From Rhodococcus sp. HNM0563 (lineage in GTDB: Bacteria > Actinomycetota > Actinomycetes > Mycobacteriales > Mycobacteriaceae): 64,000 nt of DNA. Position numbers and translations under genes: made by a program. The notes below the pieces were generated by a model that had not been told where the DNA came from, did not search any database, and saw nothing but the letters and a program-made list of their open reading frames with translations. Positions 55,801 through 63,885 of the stretch are shown here, one piece after another (the first letter of the stretch is position 1; every line of letters starts with the position of its first letter). The DNA lies in the NCBI RefSeq assembly GCF_012726195.1, contig NZ_JAASAF010000008.1, forward strand, positions 1,147 to 65,146. Direction: 5' to 3'.

Positions 55801-56262
55801 CCCAGCCTGGTCGTTGGCGAGGGCGTTCATCGGATACAGGATGAGTGCTTTGGTCCCGGTGACCCCGTTGCGTTTTGCACGCTGCACGTGGTCGAGGATC
55901 GGATACAGGAATGCTTCGGTCTTACCCGAGCCTGTACCGGTGGTGACGAGAGTGGGCAGGGGCCGCGTCTTCTCAGCAGTGAGGTTGAAGCTGGAGAGCC
56001 GATCGAATGCTGCTGCCTGATGCCCGTAAGGCGTGTAGCCCTCGTACCATTCGAGGCTGTCGCGCCACCCGTCGTCGGCGGCTCGGAACGGCAGCCGTAG
56101 ACGCACGTAGGGTCCGCGGAACATGCCGGTTTCGCGGTCCTGCAGGAACTCGTCGAGGACGTGTCGCGCGTCGGGGTCGGCGAGCGCGAAGGTTGTGCCG
56201 AGATAGTCGAGCAGGCTCGTTTTGATGGTCTCGGCTTGGGCGAGTGGCAGCAGCTCGGCCAC
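49879..56262 (-). CDS. Giant DEAD/DEAH helicase with DUF1998 and nuclease-like tail (DruE/DrmAB-like)
   Basis: A 2127-residue protein. Helicase core: TTGTGSGKTEAFLYPILDHV (~109), DEFHTYDGAQGTDV (~236), a long insertion with a CxxC-x-CxxC-like zinc site (CRHCNRSG, CPSCRQPDG), then LVATPTLEMGIDIGDL and LQRVGRAGR (~1096). A DUF1998 region follows with LLHDIVPGGTGYL and the Cys cluster CGCRAEGKLACDRCLLP (~1657). Residues ~1740-1830 resemble a Vsr/DUF559-type nuclease (SKPDFILTSSRAG, FTDGFRYHATPNHNRLADDAEKRRNLRDGG). DUF1998 helicases occur in Druantia (DruE), MrfA and split as DrmA/DrmB in DISARM. The GTG at 56262 sits 2 bases after the methylase stop. Confidence 0.8.
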   Translation of the reverse strand: MAELLPLAQAETIKTSLLDYLGTTFALADPDARHVLDEFLQDRETGMFRGPYVRLRLPFRAADDGWRDSLEWYEGYTPYGHQAAAFDRLSSFNLTAEKTRPLPTLVTTGTGSGKTEAFLYPILDHVQRAKRNGVTGTKALILYPMNALANDQAGRLTEILTSNPALGGITAALYTGEAGTKRTTVSSEGLITDREIIRDTAPDILLTNYKMLDQLLLRPADARLWKQSATSLQYLVLDEFHTYDGAQGTDVSMLLRRLGHTLKSHWHSNEYGVTSEDWERPLGLITPVATSATLGDGNDPTTMLEFAHTVFGDEFTAEAVVTESRLGLDEWIGDAPARVAHAGYAAIDQPALLALQVDSLDPAEPIATTATLLSALYIGDPEALLREVRNGSEFVLELVKSHPIFQQVVEHTQTAIPLDELCGTDGTPSVLTGLDELKPEQRSIIVNTLLTVLSHVRATVGRGAASVDAHLWIRELTRIDRAAIGTPLFTWSDDGLIVNNPDDELLDASFFPAIYCRHCNRSGWGVVLAPTGTELDADDATIRRRALVNDDRFRALIHAPAEASESENGPVTDPGLSDGAGLAWFVVRERRLAHQRPSDSLIAEGGAIPVLVNMSADAGSDSVKEICPSCRQPDGIRFLGSAIATMLSVSLSTLFGTPNLDPKEKRALVFTDSVQDAAHRAGFVQARSHALTLRTLLRQALERGETDLDTLAHRVLELAGDDAGARYRILPPELAERSDFEKFWKTASAKRIPVRLHRAVMRRLLLDIELEFGLRSGVGRTLERTGSALTYIDVAEPALLAAARDAVDSPDVQLTFDNPDDATLVRWVRGVLVHMRRRGAIGHEWFDKFRHEDGNRWWITGGRRRGEGMPGFGRGNSAPGYPVLGKAPDTDLEPIASPRGWYAQWTAKTLGVTTAEGGVLARLLFGRLHRREIVGQAVSKSGAQTFHLSPSSVIARPVTDTELADGQVSLICSICRDTVYAYPATVAQLRGGPCMVIHCDGTLEQHHIDDNFYRQMYAATDIRRVVAREHTSLLPDEVRLEYENQFKEKEPPPNAPNVLVATPTLEMGIDIGDLSAVLLSSLPRTVASYLQRVGRAGRLTGNALALAYVTGRGDQLPRFTRPHDTINGAVRPPATYLDAEEILRRQFIASVADILARRPDAPHPRTTPDVLRSTESGTYLGALIREAEDRADELVTAFVEAFPPLDDDVVDRLRRFPRVDNATGTSELALRCHRASQEWNRRIEALQHRRTAVETILPGLREKAESPAKTSEDESELRTAEATLRLIRSQLSAYRSEYWISALETFGLFPNYTLLDDTVTLSVSVNWRDPETDSFEHSEFEINRGAAQALRDFAPGSTFYANRFAIAIDAVDLGIDGEEVHQWACCARCGFVADLTDSGRATAPSMCPRCHSTTIGDTGQRLPVVELRNVSAVIRREEATIDDARDERNRQAYTIITAADVDPDEVTRRWYVDGLGFGAKHLRSMDIRWLNLGSGSSGAPSRYLAGDDVNVNLFRVCSECGKLDQATRSNRPSEHRPWCSLRTALEEDTRTIALARTMTTEGLVLRLPPTITLGDSFAVPSLAAALLLGLRERIGGAPDHLQVTTIVDPSPGGNDHPALLLHDIVPGGTGYLADLTTPSTVWDLLHRAWSVLHACGCRAEGKLACDRCLLPFASLHQIRYTSRSAAQHHLETLLTGREHAPDDDVVIPPDMPWHITESEPDVEDGESDLEKRFRVEFRDRLLKLGATITEKPSDRGVSWDISLGSSNQWSLRPQENVLGSKPDFILTSSRAGVPPTAIFTDGFRYHATPNHNRLADDAEKRRNLRDGGYHVVAVTRADVDGDVVESHAFNSAHRSTVLGLAGDQLSKGALDLVFTNALELLIAWVQNPSKDSRAQLAHWMPVLALFSVGKAGIRTGGASARELALRALDQPIEPDPSGDTSVWRSGHIAVAVRLTPGGRVPIPAEISVVLDDADAVLTPDLQDPWREWLHWSNLLNFRALPADLTTRSHLASASMALDAAFDRLAETHASAEEATTRLTGAWLDAYENVDASERQLVELLAEAGVPVPDIGEEADGGIPLEISWPDHKIAVDVFVDDDERDELVQAGWIFCKPDIDDVRALLEQKGL

Positions 56263-56264
56263 GA

Positions 56265-59200
56265 TCAGTCGTCTCCCTTGAGGGCGAGTCGCTTCTCGAA
56301 CTCGGCATAGGCCTCGCGCATGTCGGCTTCACGGTCGAGGAACTGGAAGGGCAGTTCGTAGACGTAGGTGTTGCCGGCTGCATTGGTGGCGGTGCGCTCT
56401 TCTTCGCTGATTGCATCATTCTTCTTCCGCCACACAGCAAGAACTTTCTGGGGGACGAGGCGCCCGTTGATGTCGTACAGGAACTTGTTGCGGTCGTACC
56501 CGTAGAGAACAGGAAACTGGGTGCGGTAAATGGTGCATAGCTCGTCCGCTGTCAGTCCGAGACCGAGGGCCACGAGTGCGTCGATCTCGACTAGAGCTTG
56601 CCGACGATCGGCGGCGATGCGGAGAGGAGTGTCAGGGGTCCATTCGGGATTGACTTCGCCAAGTGGGGTACGGAGTTGATGCTCAAACCCACCAGCCCAG
56701 CCATCAATCGTCATCTCATTATCAAAGGACTCGTTCCAAAGTTCACGGTAAGCGTCGGTGACACAGTTCAGTCGAAGTGATCGGCAGTGGAGAAGAGCTT
56801 GGACCCGACGATCAGAAATCCAGGGAAGGCGTCCGAAGGTGCTCGCAGAGATCGTAGATTTGGGGACAGTTCGTACGGCAAAGTCAGCAAGGAGTGAAGC
56901 CGCGACGGCCGCGATGCTGGGGAGAAATTCTGACGAGTTGAATGGAAGGGCAGCTGAGGCAACGCCGTGAACATGCGCTACACCTGGTGGCACTATAGCC
57001 GCCATTAGAGTCCGTTCCCCGGTATTTGCTGCCATCGCGCGCCACGCGATTCGAAAATAGTCGCGGGCGCGGATGGTTTCCGTTCTTGAATTTTTGGCAA
57101 CTGACCAAGAAGTGTAGTTTGCGCTATAATGCGCTTGGTCGTCTTCTGGCTTGTAGGACGTAATAGGGAGGGCGTCCGGTGTAAGCGTCTCAAGATCCGT
57201 TGCGGCCCAATCCTGTTGGTGCAACATTGTCGCATTTGGTGACTTGTAGTAGGGTGTTCCGACATACAGGTGGGGGCCCTGGATTATCGTCTCAGCGAGG
57301 GATTGTGGCGCCCCCCATTTCTTGGTGAAGAATCCCTTCTTGAAATCCGTTGTTTCGTTCCATCCTTGTGAGAAAAAGAGTCCCAGATCGCCGATTCTGG
57401 TGGTTTGAGAGATGGCGGCAAGCGTCTTCGATGAAGATTCATTTACCGCAGAAAACATCCGCGTTTGGCGGATTGGGACCGCCTCCGATTCAAGCGTTGA
57501 CTTCCACATGGAAAGAACGGTGTCATCCACCTGTATTATGCGTTTGGCATGGGGGCGAAGATCCCACTTGCCTGTATCGTCCTTCAATCCAGGTTCTGGT
57601 CCGGAGCCGTCATGCGAAAGTGAGCGGATTACAGTTTCGGGATGGTACAGCCACGAGGCGCTCAGGAAACGAACATCACGAGGCTGTCCGTATACCTCAA
57701 CGCCGTACGATTTCTGGTCTTGAATCTCGAACAGCTTCAATTCATTTATGAATTGCCAATGGCGTCGTAGACGTTCGTACACTTGACGCCGAAGCTTGCC
57801 CGCCTTTTCGTCGGTCAAATGTGTTACTAGGTGGATCAGTGCAACGATTCCGGTGTTGGAGTTGTTCCGCCAGGTCTGCTCCATGAAGCACCGATAAAGA
57901 TCTGCCCGCAATCCTGTTAAGTAGGGGAACATATTTGGGGAAGATAGAAACGCGCGGTTTGCTACAGTGTCTTCAAGCTCGGAGATATAGAAATCGAGAG
58001 CCGAGGGGTTCTTTAGGGCGGAAGTCTTCATCGTCCGCGCCTTGTCGGTCGCGATCTTGGACTCCAATGCCCACGTGACATCGAACTCGGCGAGTGCTGC
58101 GGATTCGTTGAAGTCAGGTCGCACCCACGGCGGATTTCCGACCTGGAGATCGAAGCCACCTCGGTCGAATACCTGTGCGAAGTCCAGTTCCCAGTGGAAG
58201 AAGCCCTGCCTGAGGGTGACTCTGTCGGTTACCGCGAGCCAGGGATGCTCCTCGGCAACCGTGAACGGGTCCTTTGCTTGCGCGAGTAGGAGGTCAGTTT
58301 CCTCTGCGTGGCCGAGTTCAGTCCAATCCGACACATCGAACAGGTTGTACTGGCCGAACTTTGACTCGCCGCGGGTCTCCTTGACCGGGGTACCGAGTAG
58401 GTCGGTTAGCGTCTCGATCCACTCATCCACGCTCGGCGGCTTCGCGATTATGTGGCCGACCCTGCGGGCGGTCTCGGTGAGCGGCCAGAACCAGAGTGCA
58501 CACCACGCGTCCATCACACGGCGCAACCGGCGATAGGCGCCCGCCTCATCGGCCAGCGACTCCTCGATCTCCTCCCGGCTCACGGCACCACCGGTCGGCG
58601 TGAAATCCCGGCCCCACACTGGAATATCGCGCCGAATCTCGGATTCGGCGATCTGTAAGCGTCGCAGCGCGAAACCCCACAGGGTCTCCACTCGCTGCGC
58701 CAACCCACGGAGCTGTCGAACTTGGGTGGCGGTCAGCTTCTTCTTCAGACCGCGTCTCCATTCCTTCAGCTCCGCCGTGGCGTCCGGGGCAAGTGCCTTG
58801 CCTTCCTTCGCTTCAGCGGTCGAACCCCAGCCGCTGGCCGGCACCAGGAAATGATGGACCGCGCCTTTGTGCTTGTCGAGTGATTCGCCGAGCGGAACAT
58901 CGACCGGGGTTGCAGCGATCCACCCCGTGTCGGTGATTCGGTTGCCTGGAATGACGGCACGGCGTGCCCCGATCAACGAATTGCCACGCCGCAGATGTAG
59001 ACCGAACCACGGAGCCGAGAGATCCGGCCCCATCGTGTCGAGCCACAGCGAGATCTCCGCAAACTCCACCGCCGTGGCGTTCAGATCCACGCCATACACC
59101 TGATGCAACGCGAGGTATGCCTTCACTCGTTGCAGTTCGGTCGGGTACTTGTCCGGCTCGATACGTTCACCAAGCTCGTTCTGGCGTCGCGTCAGGTATT

Positions 59201-60956
59201 GTTCTGCGAGCTGGCGAACAGCCTCGATTGCGAAGGCGCCCGAACCGAGTGCCGGTTCGCACACAGTAATTTCGAGGATCTCCTCGGCGGTGGTGGTTGT
59301 GCCGTTCTGGTCCAGAAGTTCTTCGAGTGCCTGCCCGACAGTGAAGCGCGTCAGCACCTCGGGCGTGTAGTACGACGCCGACTGCTGCCGTTCACGACCG
59401 GCCAGCCGGAAGACGAAGGTCCCCGGAGTGTGCTTGACAGGGGCGAGCTCACCGGTGATCTCATCGGGCATCCGGACGAAATCGGATTCGGCGATACCTT
59501 CGATGCGACTCTCGGGCACCACCCACGAGCCCTTTTCGTCATCTCCGTTCTTCGCCACCTCGTACAGGGTGTCCTGTGCGAAGAATCCGGTGTAGCTCAT
59601 CAGCCCCTCGTACACCGCACCGAGTTGGTTGATGCCCAGCTCGGCATACGAAATGAATCCGCGGTCCTTTCCACGGTATTCCTTGCTCAGCAACAGATGC
59701 CGCAGGACCTTCTGCAACGCGGCATTGGAGAGTTTCACGTCGTCGATCAGCGAGGTCGCGATCGGACGGAAGAGGTCGGCGCGCAAGCTGCGGAATGTCA
59801 GACCTTCGGCGCGAGCATCGTCATTGTCGTCGACACCGCCGTCGTGTCCCCGGTCGACCAGGTCGAAAAGGGTCTTGAGGGAATCGTAGAAGTGCGTTCC
59901 GCTCTGGGCGTGCGGCGTCACCAATTCGACGGGGAGCAACTCACGCAGGCGGTCGAGGCTGTAACCGCGCTCGTAGGTCGGATCGCCGGCCGGCACCACG
60001 GACAGTTCCGGGGTGGCCTCGGCGTAGAGCAGGAACAGGATGCGATAGAGGAACCGGAGTGACTGGCCGGCGAGCAATTGTGCTGAATCGTCGGCGAGCG
60101 ATACGAGTCCCTGCTCGCGGCGGCGCGAGACGACGTCGTTGGCGATGATCTCGATCGACAACCGCACGCCTTCACGAAGATCCTTCGAGACACCGACGGT
60201 GTGTTTGACGGACTCGTCGATCACGTTCGTCCACCAGATGTCGCCCTCGGAGTCCGGTGCGAGCGAGTCTGCTTCGAGACACGTCAGCGCGCGGTCTGTT
60301 TCGCCTCCGCGCTTGTCGTCGTTGCGTTCACCGATCAACTGAAGGTCAACTGCGAGATAGCGTCCTTCGAGCCAACGTTCACGCTCGGTCACCAGCGCAG
60401 TGCTGCCGGCCAGGACGAGCGCGAACTTCGGGCCGTCCTCGCTGACGAACAAGTGTGACAGCAGCCCGGCGACCGACACGATGGTGTCGTTCTCGGTGTG
60501 AAACTCACGCAGTAGCGTCTTCTCGTTTTTGGCGAGAAGATCTTCGAGTTCCAGGCCGCCACACGCCTCGACCAGGACGAACGGCGCCGAACCGCCGAGA
60601 TCCCGTGCATGCACGGCGAGAGCCGGTCCCGGCTGCGTCTCGTTACCGCCGATACGCTCGGTCTGCCAGCGGAGTGCATTGTCGAATCCCAGGACCGTAC
60701 GCAGCGTGCCGTACAGCTCGTCGAGCGTCTGCTCGTCAGCGCTCTCGGACAAGCCGATGAACTCCGTGGTGAGTTTTCCACGAGATTCGGTGTAACGGGC
60801 GCGGACAGTGGAATGTCCCTCGGCCTTCGCAGCATCCCACTGTTTGCGACGCTCGAGTACCTTGGCGTGGAACGACTGAGATTTCGCGTCGGTGGTGAAG
60901 TAGTGCTCGCTGATGAAATCTTCTCCGACCACCAGGGCATCGGACGTAATGGCCAT
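56265..60956 (-). CDS. Eco57I/type IIG-like DNA adenine methyltransferase (DrmMI-like)
   Basis: A 1563-residue protein. The methylase domain has motif I in EPALGSGAFAIEAVRQLAEQY (~570), VYGVDLNATAVEFAEISLWL and motif IV NPPW (~938, in QVGNPPWVRPDF), the pattern of N6-adenine methylases. Before it lies a ~500-residue helical region without an obvious PD-(D/E)xK site, so nuclease activity is not shown. Residues ~960-1420 form the expected target-recognition domain and their DNA is clearly poorer in G+C than the rest (29 of 60 bases at 57061-57120). The ATG at 60956 is 2 bases after the SNF2 stop. It probably marks self DNA for this operon, like DrmMI in class 1 DISARM. Confidence 0.8.
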   Translation of the reverse strand: MAITSDALVVGEDFISEHYFTTDAKSQSFHAKVLERRKQWDAAKAEGHSTVRARYTESRGKLTTEFIGLSESADEQTLDELYGTLRTVLGFDNALRWQTERIGGNETQPGPALAVHARDLGGSAPFVLVEACGGLELEDLLAKNEKTLLREFHTENDTIVSVAGLLSHLFVSEDGPKFALVLAGSTALVTERERWLEGRYLAVDLQLIGERNDDKRGGETDRALTCLEADSLAPDSEGDIWWTNVIDESVKHTVGVSKDLREGVRLSIEIIANDVVSRRREQGLVSLADDSAQLLAGQSLRFLYRILFLLYAEATPELSVVPAGDPTYERGYSLDRLRELLPVELVTPHAQSGTHFYDSLKTLFDLVDRGHDGGVDDNDDARAEGLTFRSLRADLFRPIATSLIDDVKLSNAALQKVLRHLLLSKEYRGKDRGFISYAELGINQLGAVYEGLMSYTGFFAQDTLYEVAKNGDDEKGSWVVPESRIEGIAESDFVRMPDEITGELAPVKHTPGTFVFRLAGRERQQSASYYTPEVLTRFTVGQALEELLDQNGTTTTAEEILEITVCEPALGSGAFAIEAVRQLAEQYLTRRQNELGERIEPDKYPTELQRVKAYLALHQVYGVDLNATAVEFAEISLWLDTMGPDLSAPWFGLHLRRGNSLIGARRAVIPGNRITDTGWIAATPVDVPLGESLDKHKGAVHHFLVPASGWGSTAEAKEGKALAPDATAELKEWRRGLKKKLTATQVRQLRGLAQRVETLWGFALRRLQIAESEIRRDIPVWGRDFTPTGGAVSREEIEESLADEAGAYRRLRRVMDAWCALWFWPLTETARRVGHIIAKPPSVDEWIETLTDLLGTPVKETRGESKFGQYNLFDVSDWTELGHAEETDLLLAQAKDPFTVAEEHPWLAVTDRVTLRQGFFHWELDFAQVFDRGGFDLQVGNPPWVRPDFNESAALAEFDVTWALESKIATDKARTMKTSALKNPSALDFYISELEDTVANRAFLSSPNMFPYLTGLRADLYRCFMEQTWRNNSNTGIVALIHLVTHLTDEKAGKLRRQVYERLRRHWQFINELKLFEIQDQKSYGVEVYGQPRDVRFLSASWLYHPETVIRSLSHDGSGPEPGLKDDTGKWDLRPHAKRIIQVDDTVLSMWKSTLESEAVPIRQTRMFSAVNESSSKTLAAISQTTRIGDLGLFFSQGWNETTDFKKGFFTKKWGAPQSLAETIIQGPHLYVGTPYYKSPNATMLHQQDWAATDLETLTPDALPITSYKPEDDQAHYSANYTSWSVAKNSRTETIRARDYFRIAWRAMAANTGERTLMAAIVPPGVAHVHGVASAALPFNSSEFLPSIAAVAASLLADFAVRTVPKSTISASTFGRLPWISDRRVQALLHCRSLRLNCVTDAYRELWNESFDNEMTIDGWAGGFEHQLRTPLGEVNPEWTPDTPLRIAADRRQALVEIDALVALGLGLTADELCTIYRTQFPVLYGYDRNKFLYDINGRLVPQKVLAVWRKKNDAISEEERTATNAAGNTYVYELPFQFLDREADMREAYAEFEKRLALKGDD

Positions 60957-60958
60957 CG

Positions 60959-63850
60959 TCAGTTCTCCTGCGCGAGTTCGAGATCGGTGGGGACGGTGAG
61001 GATCAGTGGTCGGGCGAGCCGGCGTTCCGGGTTCATCGCTTGCGCGAGTTCTTGCTCCTCGGTGATGCGGGCAGTGCGTTCACGCAACTCCCCACGCTGA
61101 ATCAGCTCCCCGGCCTGTGCCTTCCAGTGCTCCGACCTCCGGATCCACGCGGCGATGCGCTGCTCGGTTTCCTCCCGGATTGCGGTGGCCTGTTGCTCAG
61201 CAGCACTATCGGCGGCGCGGACTGCGGCAGCGACAAGAGACTGCAACGACTGAGCACCCGAGAGGTCGCTGCGGCTCTCAGCCGCGATCCTCAGGTGTTC
61301 GACCGCACCGCGGGCGTTCGTGTGTGGAGTGACCAGCGACCCGTCCGGATCGGAGGGATCCGGGAAATCCACGGTGTAGTACGACGCTGCTACTACCTGC
61401 CCCCGCGAGTTCGTCTGCGTCACCTGGACAAGTACGGAGGCGAACGGTACGCCGCCGCGCACAGCGAAGATCTGGCCACGGCCGAGCTCGGCGAGAGCAC
61501 GGTCGGCAGCCCAGTCGATGATCGGATGCAGCGGCGCCAGATAGTGTGCCTCGGGCCATGCCGACGTCGACGTTCCGGCCTTCGCCTGACGCAGCTCTTC
61601 CTGTCCACGAAGTTTCGTATAGGCGAGCTTGTACGACTCGGTGACACGTCGTGATCTCAGATAGTCCTGCGGCAGCACCTCGAGTCGCTGTCGGAGATCC
61701 TTCGACGGTGTGAGGCTCGCGATCGACTGTTGCTTGTGTACCTTCCAGCCCACCCCGTTCGGCGGTTTGAGGTGGGGGGTGTCCAGGAACTCGGTGAGGG
61801 CGGCTTCGAGAAAGGCGAATTCGGATTCGTAGACGCCGGTTTCGGACTCGTCCGACTCGGCGACATCGATCGTGTCCACGACATTGGTGTCTTCGTCGCC
61901 TGGCTCGGTGTCGAGCAGAGCGAAGAACGCGTCGAGACCACCGCCGGTCTGTACCTCCTCGACGGTCTTGACCACAGCGTCGAGCTGCTTCTGGCCGGCG
62001 AGGACCTGCCGGATCGACTCCTCTTCGGCTTTCACGTCGTAGGTACCCATCAGCGATGCCGAATCGCCGAGAGCGGTGTGTGCTTCGTGTTCCCGCTCGA
62101 CGAGACGTGCGAGAACGCGAATGTCGCCCGCGAAATGGGCGGTCGATGGGGTGAGCAGCAGCGTGGTGATCTGAGGACGATGTTTCTGCCCGTACCGGTC
62201 AATACGGCCGTTGCGCTGCTCGATGCGAATCAGGCTCCACGGAATGTCGTAGTGCACCAGATGGTGGCACTGCGAATGGAGATTGACGCCTTCCGATGCG
62301 ACATCACCGGTCACGAGAACCCGGATCGGGGACGACTCGAGTTTGAACGACTCGACGATCGCCTGCTGCTCGGCGTCGCTGAGCCCTCCGTGCAACACGG
62401 TGACCTGACCGAGTTGATCTCCGGATGCGGTGCTCAATTTGAGGTCCTTCGCCAGGGCTTCGGCGAGCCCGTTCAGCGTTGCGACCCGCTCGGCGAACAC
62501 CACAACCCGGCGGGTTCCGGTGCGTGATACGGCGATCTCGCCGAGGTAGTCGCGAAGGGCGAGGTACTTCGCAGATTTCGCGATCGGCACTGCCTCAGCA
62601 AGTGCTGCCAAGCGATCCAAGGCGGCTCGCTCGGGCGCAGTGGCGGGGTTGTCCTGATCGAGTCGGCGATGGCGCTCGCGTACCGAATCGAGCAGTGCCC
62701 TGGGCGACGACAGGAAGGCCTTGGCGAGCACCCACGGGAACAGCGATGCATTCTTGCCCGAATATGGGGAAGAACCACTCTTCGGCCAGAGCCACACGTC
62801 TTCCAACTCGCGGGCGATTGCATCTTCGGCAGCGGTGGCCGGCACCGTCACATTGCGTGGTTGCTCGCGTTCGGCCCAATCCGATCCGACCGCGCCGGCC
62901 ACATCCGGATGATGGCGGTGGCGACGGATCACGAGCTTCTTCACCTCGTCGAGGTGAAGCTCTCCTGAGGGGGAGACGACGCTCGGATCGAGGAGCCGAA
63001 TCAACTCCGCGAACGACTCGGCGCGTCCGTTGTGCGGGGTTGCGGACGCGAGGATCAACGCGTCCGTGCGTGAGGCCAGCAGGCGTGCCAGCCGGTTGTT
63101 TTGGGCGGTGGTGTTGGTGACGTTGTGCGACTCGTCGATCACCACGGCGTCCCACCTCTGCTTGCGCAGGGCCGCGATGTATCGGTCGCTCTTGAGCGTG
63201 TCGATCGAGATGATGACGCGTTTGTAGTAGGTGAATGGATTCCGGTTACCCGGCAGCACCTGCCGGATCCGCTGGATCCCCGCCGAATCGAGACGAACGA
63301 ACGGCAGCGCGAAGCGCGTCCACAGCTCCATCTGCATCTGCTCGAGCACGTGTTTCGGGGTGACGATCAGAATGCGGTCGCCGCGCCCTCGCCGAACCAG
63401 CTCGGACAGAATCATGCCGATCTCGATGGACTTACCGAGCCCCACCGCGTCGGCCAGGAGAATTCGCGGTCGTAGCTTGTCCGGATCGAGGGCCTTCGCG
63501 ACAGCTTTCAGCTGATAGTCGAGGGCATCCGCCAAACCACGATGAGCGGTCGTCAGCCCTGGATCGGCGATCGCGACCGGAGTCTTGCGCAGCATCGCTT
63601 CGAGCCACAGACGCGCGCGGCGGAACTGGTCGGAGTGGTCTCCGACGACGGACACTGCGGTGGGATCGACCTCGACTATGTCGTCGAGCGCTGTCGAGAA
63701 GACGGCTTCGGTGTCGCGGACGAGGTCGGACATGCCGGTGACATGTACGAAGTAGCCGTCGGACGTGGCCTCCACTGCGGTGACCAGCCAGTCTTCGTCG
63801 CGGACCACCACGATTGATCCGGGTGCTGCTGTGAACTCCGTGGTGGTCAC
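60959..63850 (-). CDS. SNF2/Rad54-like helicase (DrmD-like), first gene of defence operon
   Basis: A 963-residue Swi2/Snf2 ATPase. The N-terminus PGSIVVVRDEDWLVTAVEA resembles the entry domain of RapA/DrmD-type proteins. ATPase motifs: LLADAVGLGKSIEIG (I, ~133), VVIDESHNVTN (II, ~238), ILASATPHNGR (III), and the second lobe with VLVTGDVASEGVNLHSQCHHLV and RIEQRNGRIDRYGQ (V-VI, ~550). The C-terminal ~350 residues are helical and basic. The GTG at 63850 is favoured (AGGAG 10 bases upstream) over a TTG at 63889. In class 1 DISARM the SNF2 helicase DrmD precedes the methylase DrmMI in the same order as here. Confidence 0.8.
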   Translation of the reverse strand: MTTTEFTAAPGSIVVVRDEDWLVTAVEATSDGYFVHVTGMSDLVRDTEAVFSTALDDIVEVDPTAVSVVGDHSDQFRRARLWLEAMLRKTPVAIADPGLTTAHRGLADALDYQLKAVAKALDPDKLRPRILLADAVGLGKSIEIGMILSELVRRGRGDRILIVTPKHVLEQMQMELWTRFALPFVRLDSAGIQRIRQVLPGNRNPFTYYKRVIISIDTLKSDRYIAALRKQRWDAVVIDESHNVTNTTAQNNRLARLLASRTDALILASATPHNGRAESFAELIRLLDPSVVSPSGELHLDEVKKLVIRRHRHHPDVAGAVGSDWAEREQPRNVTVPATAAEDAIARELEDVWLWPKSGSSPYSGKNASLFPWVLAKAFLSSPRALLDSVRERHRRLDQDNPATAPERAALDRLAALAEAVPIAKSAKYLALRDYLGEIAVSRTGTRRVVVFAERVATLNGLAEALAKDLKLSTASGDQLGQVTVLHGGLSDAEQQAIVESFKLESSPIRVLVTGDVASEGVNLHSQCHHLVHYDIPWSLIRIEQRNGRIDRYGQKHRPQITTLLLTPSTAHFAGDIRVLARLVEREHEAHTALGDSASLMGTYDVKAEEESIRQVLAGQKQLDAVVKTVEEVQTGGGLDAFFALLDTEPGDEDTNVVDTIDVAESDESETGVYESEFAFLEAALTEFLDTPHLKPPNGVGWKVHKQQSIASLTPSKDLRQRLEVLPQDYLRSRRVTESYKLAYTKLRGQEELRQAKAGTSTSAWPEAHYLAPLHPIIDWAADRALAELGRGQIFAVRGGVPFASVLVQVTQTNSRGQVVAASYYTVDFPDPSDPDGSLVTPHTNARGAVEHLRIAAESRSDLSGAQSLQSLVAAAVRAADSAAEQQATAIREETEQRIAAWIRRSEHWKAQAGELIQRGELRERTARITEEQELAQAMNPERRLARPLILTVPTDLELAQEN

Positions 63851-63885
63851 GTCTGCTGGACTCCTGGTGTCGGTACTGATTTGTG

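Noticed and set aside
42949-63850. BREX or standard type I restriction-modification
   Set aside because: No PglZ, BrxL, BrxC, HsdS or HsdR signatures are seen; the helicase and methylase types fit DISARM/Druantia better.
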